A DNA stretch of 26,960 bases from an uncultured Bacilli bacterium (GTDB taxonomy: Bacteria; Bacillota_I; Bacilli_A; RF39; UBA660). A program made the translations under genes and the position numbers. This document shows positions 21,188 to 26,960 of the stretch, piece by piece (the first letter of the stretch is position 1; every line of letters starts with the position of its first letter). Below the pieces are notes generated by a model. The model was not told where the DNA came from. It saw only the letters and a list, made by a program, of their open reading frames with translations, and searched no databases. The stretch lies in the NCBI GenBank assembly GCA_934096815.1, contig CAKOMY010000013.1, forward strand, positions 1-26,960, given 5' to 3'.

Positions 21188-23092
21188 ATGAAAAATAAAA
21201 TAATATATCTATTTATAATAGTTGTTTTAATGTCAGTGTTTAAAATATATTCTTATAATATGAATAATAAATATGATAATAAAGAAGAATATGTTTATGG
21301 TTTAACTGCCCCTAGGGGAAGAATATTAGATGTAAATGGGAATATACTAGTTGACAATAAACAAGTTAAGGTTATTATTGCTAATACTTATGGATTAAGT
21401 GAAAAAGATATTATTGAAAGTGTTAAGTTGTTAAAAGATATTATAAGTATTGATTATAATATTAGTTTAGATAAGTTAAAGTATTATTATTATATTAATA
21501 ATAAAAATTATGTTGATAGTTTAGTATGTAATGAAATTATAACTAAATATAAAGAAAGAAAAATTAGTAGTAAAGATTTATTAGATGAAAAGATTAATTT
21601 AGTTACTGATGAGATGATTAGTGAGATTGATAAAAAAGAAGCTTATTTATATTATTTATTTACTAATGGTTATTCTTATGAAGATAAAATAATTAAATAT
21701 GATATTAGTGATGAGGAATATATTAATATTAATAATACTAAAATTAAGGGTGTTAGGACTGATATTACTTGGGAAAGAATTTATCCTTATGGTGATACTT
21801 TAAGACTTGTTTTTGGTAATGTTTCTAGTAGTAAACAAGGTATTCCGTTGGAATTAAAAACACATTATCTGAATAAAGGATATAATTTAAATGATAGGGT
21901 GGGAATAAGTAATTTAGAATATATTTATGATGATTTTTTAAAAGGAGCTAAGGCTAAATATAAAAGAAAAAATGGTTATTTAGAATTAGTAAATAATTAT
22001 GAAAAAGGAAAAGATCTTGTTTTATCTATTGATATTAATATTCAAAAAGAAGCTGAGAAAGTATTAGAATCAGAGATGATTTTAGCTAAGAAAGCACCTA
22101 ATTCGAAATATTTTGATAAATCTTATTTAATAGTTAGTGATCCAAATAATGGAGAAATAATATCTTTAGTAGGCAAAAAGATTAATAGTAATAATACATT
22201 TATTGATTATTCTTATAATACGGTATTGGATTCATATGCGGTTGGTAGTGCTGTTAAAGGCGCATCTATTTCAGTAGGTTATAAATATAATTTAATTGAT
22301 GAAAATTTTAAAGTTAGAGATGCTTGTGTTAAATTGTTTTCACAAAGAGAAAAATGTTCTTGGAAAGATTTAGGATATTTAGATGATATTGAAGCATTAA
22401 GAATGAGTAGCAATTATTTTCAATATTTAATTGCGATTAAAGCAACTGGTAATGAATATGTAAGAAATATGAATTTATTGGTTAGCGATGAAGATTTTAA
22501 TAAGTATCGTAATGTATTTAAAGATTATGGTTTAGGAACTTTAACCAATATTGATTTAAATAAAGAATCTAATGGAGTTAAGGGTAGTATTGTTTCAAGT
22601 GATTTACTTCTTAATTATTCAATAGGACAGTATGATACATATACACCTATTCAGCTTGCTAGTTATATTAACACTATTGCAAGTGGAAAAAGAAGAAGAA
22701 TGTCTTTACTTAAATATGTTTTAAATAATGATGGAAGTATTTATTATGAAAATGTAAATGAGGTATATAATGATGTTCCAGTTAGTGATTATTATTTAAA
22801 CCGAATTAGAGAAGGCTTTACGGAAGTAAATAAAAGTGGAACTGGATATTATTATACTAATCATAAGTTTACATCAGCTGGTAAAACAGGAACAGCAGAA
22901 GCTATGTTAGGCTCAATCAGTGTAATAAATACATCATATGTTATGTATGCTCCAATAGAAAAACCTAAATTTTCTTTAGTTATAGTAAGTCCAAATATTA
23001 AATATCAAAATAGTATTAGTTCTTATAAATATCCTGTAAATGCTCATGTTGCTAATAAAGTTAGTGAGTTTGTTTATGATAATTTAAAATAA
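21188..23092 (+). CDS. Class B penicillin-binding protein (peptidoglycan D,D-transpeptidase)
   Basis: A 634-residue membrane-anchored transpeptidase. One N-terminal transmembrane helix (about residues 5-21) precedes the PBP dimerisation domain with APRGRILDVNGNIL. The penicillin-binding domain has all three motifs: Ser354-Ala-Val-Lys357 (SxxK), Ser407-Ser-Asn409 (SxN) and Lys566-Thr-Gly568 (KTGTAE). The usual PGSTFK context of the active serine is VGSAVK. It cross-links cell-wall peptides outside the membrane. Which class B paralogue it is (division FtsI, elongation PbpA/MrdA or sporulation SpoVD) cannot be decided; no PASTA domain is visible. No Shine-Dalgarno sequence is seen before ATG 21188, and only 43 nt separate it from the divergent gene. 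The start is kept because the membrane anchor needs it. Confidence 0.9.
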   Translation: MKNKIIYLFIIVVLMSVFKIYSYNMNNKYDNKEEYVYGLTAPRGRILDVNGNILVDNKQVKVIIANTYGLSEKDIIESVKLLKDIISIDYNISLDKLKYYYYINNKNYVDSLVCNEIITKYKERKISSKDLLDEKINLVTDEMISEIDKKEAYLYYLFTNGYSYEDKIIKYDISDEEYININNTKIKGVRTDITWERIYPYGDTLRLVFGNVSSSKQGIPLELKTHYLNKGYNLNDRVGISNLEYIYDDFLKGAKAKYKRKNGYLELVNNYEKGKDLVLSIDINIQKEAEKVLESEMILAKKAPNSKYFDKSYLIVSDPNNGEIISLVGKKINSNNTFIDYSYNTVLDSYAVGSAVKGASISVGYKYNLIDENFKVRDACVKLFSQREKCSWKDLGYLDDIEALRMSSNYFQYLIAIKATGNEYVRNMNLLVSDEDFNKYRNVFKDYGLGTLTNIDLNKESNGVKGSIVSSDLLLNYSIGQYDTYTPIQLASYINTIASGKRRRMSLLKYVLNNDGSIYYENVNEVYNDVPVSDYYLNRIREGFTEVNKSGTGYYYTNHKFTSAGKTGTAEAMLGSISVINTSYVMYAPIEKPKFSLVIVSPNIKYQNSISSYKYPVNAHVANKVSEFVYDNLK

Positions 23093-23151
23093 AAACTAGT
23101 AAATAATTTGTAATGGTGTTATTATATGTGAGGTTTAAAGGAAGTGTTATT

Positions 23152-23940
23152 ATGAATTATATTAAAAATGTTTATTTGGAAGATGGAAATCGTAAATTAG
23201 TGTTAGAAATTAGTGATAATTTAATCAATTTGATTAAACCTTTTATAGGAAATAAAAACTTTGTTTATTTAGGCGAATATCCTTTAGTTATTACAGATAG
23301 TATGATGCAATCAAAGTTAAATAAAAAAGGTGGTAAACATATAACTAATGAATTTTATAATATTCCACAAAATACATTGAATGGGGAAGTTAAATTTAAT
23401 AAGTATCCTGTTATTATGTATAATAATATTAAATATATTTGTATAAATAGTTCGGATAATAATAAACATGTCTGGATTGAAATTAAACCTATTAAGTGGA
23501 ATATTAATGGTTCTAATTTAGAATTTGAATCTAGTTTATTTATTCAATTCGAAAAAGTTTTAAATGAAGATACATTAAAAAATATTATTCCTGATATGTT
23601 TCAAGGAATCAATAATTCTAATATAATTTATGAACTTGCTAGATTGAATGGACAAAATTTAAAAGATTTTAATTTATATTCAATACTAAATAATTCTAAT
23701 TTAAATTTTAATTCATTAACTAGTGAAGAAATGATAATACTATGTTTAGTGTTAGGTTTATTTAAAGGAAAAACTTTTAAATTTGAAGATGTTGCTTCAT
23801 TATTAGATATAGATATTGAAGAGGTATTATATAAATATAAAAGTAGTATTAATAAATTAGAGATAATAATTAATAAAAGTTTAAGTGAAGAAAGTAAACA
23901 TGCTGAAAAGTCACTTACAATGATTAATAAAAGAAGATAA
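23152..23940 (+). CDS. Putative regulator: DUF6273-like domain with C-terminal sigma region 4-like HTH
   Basis: A 262-residue soluble protein. ATG 23152 follows AGGAAG; the longer frame from 23113 has no such site. The N-terminal about 130 residues (VYLGEYPLVITD, FNKYPVIMYNNIKYICIN, VWIEIKPIKWNI) resemble the DUF6273 domain found in Firmicutes, where a GEYPQ-type start and a PIKW motif recur. The C-terminal about 60 residues (SLTSEEMIILCLVLGLFKG, FKFEDVASLLDIDIEEVLYK) have the pattern of sigma-70 region 4, a helix-turn-helix that can bind DNA or the polymerase flap. There is no region 2, so it is not a full sigma factor. It lies downstream of the penicillin-binding protein without an obvious terminator between them. 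Its role is unknown, perhaps as a transcriptional co-regulator. Confidence 0.55.
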   Translation: MNYIKNVYLEDGNRKLVLEISDNLINLIKPFIGNKNFVYLGEYPLVITDSMMQSKLNKKGGKHITNEFYNIPQNTLNGEVKFNKYPVIMYNNIKYICINSSDNNKHVWIEIKPIKWNINGSNLEFESSLFIQFEKVLNEDTLKNIIPDMFQGINNSNIIYELARLNGQNLKDFNLYSILNNSNLNFNSLTSEEMIILCLVLGLFKGKTFKFEDVASLLDIDIEEVLYKYKSSINKLEIIINKSLSEESKHAEKSLTMINKRR

Positions 23941-23957
23941 TTGTTTAGAATTAATCG

Positions 23958-24000
23958 AAGAAATATTAAAGTTAAAAGATAACATTTAATATTTCTTTTT
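23958..24000 (+). terminator. Strong intrinsic terminator before nusB
   Basis: A perfect 13-bp stem, 23958-23970 with 23985-23997, has a 14-nt loop and is followed by T residues. Confidence 0.85.
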
Positions 24001-24036
24001 ATTTGAAATTTTATTATATATTATTTAATTTAGACG

Positions 24037-24045
24037 TGTTATAAT
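24037..24045 (+). promoter_or_regulatory. Extended -10 promoter of the nusB operon
   Basis: TGT directly before a perfect TATAAT (24040-24045). The -35 position (24017-24022) shows no match, so this is an extended -10 type promoter. Confidence 0.6.
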
Positions 24046-24067
24046 TACTTAAGAAAGAGGTTTATAT

Positions 24068-24460
24068 ATGGCAAGTAGAAGTGAATTAAGAGAAAAAATA
24101 ATGACTATTATTTATCAAATAACTTTATATAAGAATAATAAAATGAGTTATAATGTAGATGAAGTTATTAAAGAAAATGTTGAGATAGATAATGAGTTTG
24201 TTAAAGATATGGTTTATGGGATTGTTACTAATTTTGATGAATTAACTAATATTGCAAATGAATATTTAAAAGATTGGACAATTGATAGATTAGATTTAAC
24301 AGGTGGTGCTATTCTTAGAATGGCTATATATGAAATAAAATATATGGATACACCTAATATCGTGGTTATTAATGAGGCTTTAGAACTTGCTAAGAAATAT
24401 AGTGATGATGCAGTTAGAAAGATGATTAATGCTTGTTTAGATAGGATTATAAACGAGTAA
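24068..24460 (+). CDS. nusB: Transcription antitermination factor NusB
   Basis: A 130-residue all-helical RNA-binding protein that with NusE (S10) binds boxA of rRNA leaders. The start (SELREKIMTIIYQITLYK) matches NusB's R..A...LY...; the C-terminal half carries the strongest signature, WTIDRLDLTGGAILRMAIYEI and VVINEALELAKKYSDDAVRKMINACLD. The length is usual. The ribosome binding site is GAAAGAGG. It overlaps xseA by one base (TAATG); nusB-xseA-xseB is a known Firmicutes arrangement. Confidence 0.95.
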   Translation: MASRSELREKIMTIIYQITLYKNNKMSYNVDEVIKENVEIDNEFVKDMVYGIVTNFDELTNIANEYLKDWTIDRLDLTGGAILRMAIYEIKYMDTPNIVVINEALELAKKYSDDAVRKMINACLDRIINE

Positions 24461-25725
24461 TGGAAAGAAGATATATTACTGTAGGTACTTTAAATAGATA
24501 TCTTAAAAATAAATTTGATACTGATCCTAATATTCAAAAAGTTTATTTAAAAGGCGAGGTATCTAATTTTAAGGGACATACTAGAGGACATTTATATTTT
24601 ACTTTAAAAGATGAAGAATCAAGAATAAATGCGGTTATGTTTTCTTTTAATGCATCTAAATTAAATTTTGTACCTGAGGATGGAATGAAGGTTCTTGTTT
24701 GCGGTAAGGTTTCTTTATATCCGCCTACAGGACAATATCAAATTTATGTAGAAGAGATGACTAATGATGGATTAGGTAATCTTTATTTAATGTTCGAAGC
24801 TTTAAAGAAAGAACTTAGTGAACTTGGTTATTTTAATGAAGATCATAAAAAGAAGTTACCAAAATATCCTAAAAAAATTGGAATTGTTACAGCACCAACT
24901 GGAGCAGCTATTAAAGATATATTAAGTACAATTAAAAGAAGATATCCAATATGTGAAACTTTATTATTTCCTTGCTTAGTTCAAGGTGAACTTGCTAAAG
25001 ATGATATTGTAAGACAAATTAATAAAGCTAATGAGTATGATGATATTGATTTATTAATAGTTGGCCGTGGTGGAGGATCTTATGAAGATTTATGGGCGTT
25101 TAATGAAAAAGTAGTTGCTGATGCGATATATAACTCCAGAATACCTATAATAAGTGCAGTAGGGCATGAAATAGATTTTACTATAGCAGATTTTGTGGCT
25201 GATTTAAGAGCGCCAACTCCAACTGGGGCAGCAGAGATGGCTGTACCTAATATGAGTGATTTACTTAATTTAATTACTCAATATAAATTAAGAAGTACTA
25301 ATATAATTACTACTAAAATTAAAAATTATCAAAATGTTTTAGATAAATTAAAATCATCTTATGTTTTAACTAATCCACTTAATATTTATGAAATTAAAGA
25401 ACAAAAATTATCTGATTTAATAGACAGGTTAAATAATTATATTACAAATAAAATTGAAATTAATAAAACTAAATATGAACATTTAAGAAATAATCGTATA
25501 TTATGTAATCCGGAAGAATTATTTAAAGAAAAATATCACGAATATAATTTATTATTAAACAAATTAGAGTTACTTAATCCTTTAAGTATATTATCTAAGG
25601 GATATTCAGTTGTAACTAAGGATGATAAAATAATTAAAGAAAGTGATAAACTAAAAGTAGGAGATAATATTAATATAAGATTATCTAAAGGTAAAATAAA
25701 TGCGAAAGTTGAAGGGATAGAATAA
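24460..25725 (+). CDS. xseA: Exodeoxyribonuclease VII large subunit
   Basis: A 421-residue catalytic subunit of exonuclease VII, which degrades single-stranded DNA. An N-terminal OB-fold (about residues 3-100; VYLKGEVSNFKGHTRGHLYFTLKD) precedes the catalytic domain with KIGIVTAPTGAAIKDIL, GRGGGSYEDLWAFNEKVVADAI and VGHEIDFTIADFVADLRAPTPTGAAEM. A long coiled coil (about 270-370) and the C-terminal segment LSKGYSVVTKDDKII complete the family layout. The length is slightly short of the E. coli protein (456). Translation is coupled to nusB. Confidence 0.96.
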   Translation: MERRYITVGTLNRYLKNKFDTDPNIQKVYLKGEVSNFKGHTRGHLYFTLKDEESRINAVMFSFNASKLNFVPEDGMKVLVCGKVSLYPPTGQYQIYVEEMTNDGLGNLYLMFEALKKELSELGYFNEDHKKKLPKYPKKIGIVTAPTGAAIKDILSTIKRRYPICETLLFPCLVQGELAKDDIVRQINKANEYDDIDLLIVGRGGGSYEDLWAFNEKVVADAIYNSRIPIISAVGHEIDFTIADFVADLRAPTPTGAAEMAVPNMSDLLNLITQYKLRSTNIITTKIKNYQNVLDKLKSSYVLTNPLNIYEIKEQKLSDLIDRLNNYITNKIEINKTKYEHLRNNRILCNPEELFKEKYHEYNLLLNKLELLNPLSILSKGYSVVTKDDKIIKESDKLKVGDNINIRLSKGKINAKVEGIE

Positions 25726-25727
25726 TT

Positions 25728-25946
25728 ATGGAAGATAAAAAATTTGAAGATTTAATGAGTGAACTTGAAATGAATGTAAAAAAATTAGAAAATGGAGAAA
25801 TTGATTTAGATTCATCTATTGAAACATATAGCGAGGCTATGAAACTTGCTAAAATATGTGGAGATAAATTAACTAAAGCAACCAAATCTGTTAATAAAAT
25901 ATTAATGGATAATGGTGAAGAAAAAGACTTTAAAGTGGAGGAATAA
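25728..25946 (+). CDS. xseB: Exodeoxyribonuclease VII small subunit
   Basis: A 72-residue helical partner of XseA. The signature FEDLMSELEMNVKKLENGEIDLDSSIETYSEAMKL is diagnostic: a two-helix hairpin with the LE.GE..L..S...Y..G-like spacing, the final Gly replaced here. It binds the XseA coiled coil. It follows xseA by two bases, with AAGGGA as the ribosome binding site. Confidence 0.95.
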   Translation: MEDKKFEDLMSELEMNVKKLENGEIDLDSSIETYSEAMKLAKICGDKLTKATKSVNKILMDNGEEKDFKVEE

Positions 25947-25948
25947 AT

Positions 25949-26410
25949 ATGAAATATTGTTCAAATTGTGGTAAAGAAATAAAAAGTAAAGATATTTATT
26001 GTTCAAATTGTGGTAAAAAAATAGAAAAAGAAGCTAAAGAAATTAAAAATGAAGAAATAAATAATATTAAAATTAATAAAAGAGATATTGCTACTCAAAT
26101 AATTTTAACTGTTATAACTTGTGGTTTATATAGTTTATATTGGATTGCTACTATAACAGATGATGTAAATTCATTAAATGACGATTATTCTACTTCTGGT
26201 ATTACAGTTGTGTTATTGTCAATTTTAACTTGTGGTTTATATTTAATTTATTGGAATTATGATATGGGTAGAAAATTATATAATTTAGGACAAAGTTATA
26301 GTAAAGATATTAATGATAATTCAATAATATATATGGTTTTATCTATTATTAAAGCTGATTTAATTAGTCTTATTTTAATGCAAAGTGATTTAAATAAATT
26401 TGAAAACTAG
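25949..26410 (+). CDS. Zinc-ribbon DUF4234 membrane protein
   Basis: A 153-residue protein. The first 27 residues hold a double CxxC zinc ribbon made of two near-identical repeats, CSNCGKEIKSKDIY and CSNCGKK, the DNA of the two knuckles being almost the same. A charged linker leads to a DUF4234 domain with three hydrophobic helices. TCGLYSLYWI and TCGLYLIYWN form an internal repeat within it. Such zinc-ribbon-plus-membrane proteins are common in Firmicutes and have no assigned reaction. The ribosome binding site GTGGAGG lies at the end of xseB, so it joins the nusB operon by position. It overlaps the next gene by 11 bp. Confidence 0.8.
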   Translation: MKYCSNCGKEIKSKDIYCSNCGKKIEKEAKEIKNEEINNIKINKRDIATQIILTVITCGLYSLYWIATITDDVNSLNDDYSTSGITVVLLSILTCGLYLIYWNYDMGRKLYNLGQSYSKDINDNSIIYMVLSIIKADLISLILMQSDLNKFEN

Positions 26411-26771
26411 ATTAAATAGAGTAGTATTAATAAATATAGGATTAATATTACTTTTCTTTTTATATTATAAAATATATATTAGTTTTAATATTGGTATACC
26501 TTGTATATTTAATTCGATAACTGGTTTAAAGTGTCCTGGATGTGGTATAACTAGATGTTTATTTTCATTAGTTAATTTAGATATAAATAAGGCTTTTCAA
26601 TATAATGCTTTAGTAACTATTTTAATAATTCCTTTTATTGTTTATTATTTATATGTTAATTATTGTTATGTTTTAAATAAAGAAAATAAATTAAGCAATA
26701 TAGTTAATAAGATGATGCCTAGTTTACTAATTGTTGTAATATTGTATGGTATTATAAGAAATATAAGATAA
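26400..26771 (+). CDS. DUF2752 membrane protein
   Basis: A 123-residue integral membrane protein with three predicted helices. The DUF2752 core is clear: IPCIFNSITGLKCPGCGITRCLFSLVNLDINKAFQYNA, where TGLxCPGCGxTR and the following helix with A...N define the family. The start is TTG 26400, with no ATG upstream in frame; AAAGTGAT upstream is a weak ribosome binding site, and the start lies inside the previous gene. The function is unknown. DUF2752 proteins are often next to DUF4234 or zinc-ribbon proteins, as here. Confidence 0.8.
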   Translation: MKTRLNRVVLINIGLILLFFLYYKIYISFNIGIPCIFNSITGLKCPGCGITRCLFSLVNLDINKAFQYNALVTILIIPFIVYYLYVNYCYVLNKENKLSNIVNKMMPSLLIVVILYGIIRNIR

Positions 26772-26810
26772 AAATTTAATAAATATATAAAAAACAGAAC
26801 ATATTTTCGC

Positions 26811-26839
26811 TTGACGGGGGGGGCTTTTAGTAATATAAT
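26811..26839 (+). promoter_or_regulatory. Promoter with a G8 tract in its spacer, candidate phase-variable switch
   Basis: TTGACG (26811-26816) and TATAAT (26834-26839) are exactly 17 nt apart. G residues 26816-26823 form a run of eight that covers the last -35 base and the first seven spacer bases, in a very AT-rich sequence. A change in run length would alter spacer length. Confidence 0.8.
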
Positions 26840-26882
26840 TTGGTAAGAATAGGAGCTTAAATATGAAGCAAAAACTTACCAA
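26840..26882 (+). repeat. Inverted repeat enclosing the ribosome binding site and start codon of the last gene
   Basis: TTGGTAAG (26840-26847) and CTTACCAA (26875-26882) are perfect inverted repeats 27 nt apart. The ribosome binding site (26851-26855) and ATG (26863) lie between them. Confidence 0.5.
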
Positions 26883-26960
26883 TTTTTTTAATTTAATAAA
26901 AAAAGATAAACAAGCAAAAACTTTAACGATTTTTGGATTAATTGTTATGTTTATATTTGC
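26863..26960 (+). CDS. N-terminus of a putative membrane protein, 3' end cut by window
   Basis: The frame is open from ATG 26863 to the window end without a stop. AGGAG (26851-26855) lies 7 nt before it. The visible 32 residues are a basic, Gln/Lys-rich N-terminus (MKQKLTNFFNLIKKDKQ) followed by a hydrophobic segment (LTIFGLIVMFIF) that begins a membrane helix, so a membrane or exported protein is likely. The family cannot be told. Expression would depend on the G8-containing promoter just upstream. The gene should be read from the next contig part. Confidence 0.7.
   Translation, partial: MKQKLTNFFNLIKKDKQAKTLTIFGLIVMFIF

Noticed and set aside
25949..26028. Near-identical DNA repeat in the zinc-ribbon coding region as a mobile or regulatory repeat
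   Set aside because: It is explained by the two zinc knuckles CSNCGK of the same domain.
1..26960. TGA read as tryptophan, as in Mollicutes
   Set aside because: Conserved Trp positions use TGG and recognised genes are full length without in-frame TGA. Only the lack of TGA stops remains, and it is reported as such.
1..26960. AGG reassigned to another amino acid, as in some uncultured Bacilli
   Set aside because: AGG codons fall at conserved Arg positions, for example in CpaF ALNRLE and in ParC PDVRDGLKP, so they read as Arg.
1..26960. CRISPR arrays, tRNA or rRNA genes, insertion sequences
   Set aside because: No regularly spaced repeats, tRNA-like CCA or T-arm pattern, rRNA segment, transposase motif or terminal inverted repeats of an insertion sequence were seen; no search tool was used.

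Overview
The window is a very AT-rich, almost entirely plus-strand, gene-dense bacterial segment. The gene families (SpoIVA, YlbD/YlbE, Prp with an extended L27, ParC, HU, NusB-XseA-XseB, endonuclease IV) and the AGGAGG-type ribosome binding sites point to a Firmicute of class Bacilli. It is probably an uncultured, small-genome, gut-type lineage of the RF39/Erysipelotrichia kind; that placement is inference. The spore-assembly ATPase SpoIVA, a YlbD/YlbE pair and a sigma-E-like -10 element upstream of spoIVA suggest an endospore former. All 31 complete, intact genes stop with TAA (25) or TAG (6), never TGA, and conserved Trp positions read as TGG.

Layout. 1-8658: a surface-appendage locus. A Tad-type export operon (two TadE-like pseudopilins, CpaE-like ATPase, CpaF ATPase, TadB, TadC) lies between two large paralogous type IV prepilin-like proteins that carry Ig-like and InlB B-repeat modules and Cys-rich tails. 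A nucleoside deoxyribosyltransferase-like gene sits between the operon and the second prepilin. 8659-11369: spoIVA, a gene of unknown function, and the HU gene, an order that recalls the spoIVA-hbs neighbourhood of Bacillus. 11370-15171: three consecutive sigma-70-family genes plus the decayed region 4 of a fourth. 15172-16223: the L21 leader RNA and rplU-prp-rpmA operon. 16224-19403: parC without parE, then ylbD-ylbE. 19404-20012: a stand-alone pilin gene behind a perfect consensus promoter. 20013-23940: endonuclease IV, a convergent small DUF2624-like gene, a class B penicillin-binding protein and a putative regulator with a sigma region 4-like HTH. 23941-26771: nusB-xseA-xseB and two small membrane proteins. 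26772-26960: a promoter with a run of eight G in its spacer, driving a membrane-protein gene cut off by the window end.

Most interesting points: (1) the tandem sigma-factor array, whose members differ at the residues that read the -10 and -35 elements; (2) the G8 tract inside a 17-nt promoter spacer, a candidate phase-variation switch; (3) Tad machinery without a visible Flp pilin, flanked by mosaic prepilin-adhesins sharing a nearly identical 98-nt block; (4) a protein joining a DUF6273-like domain to a sigma region 4-like HTH.
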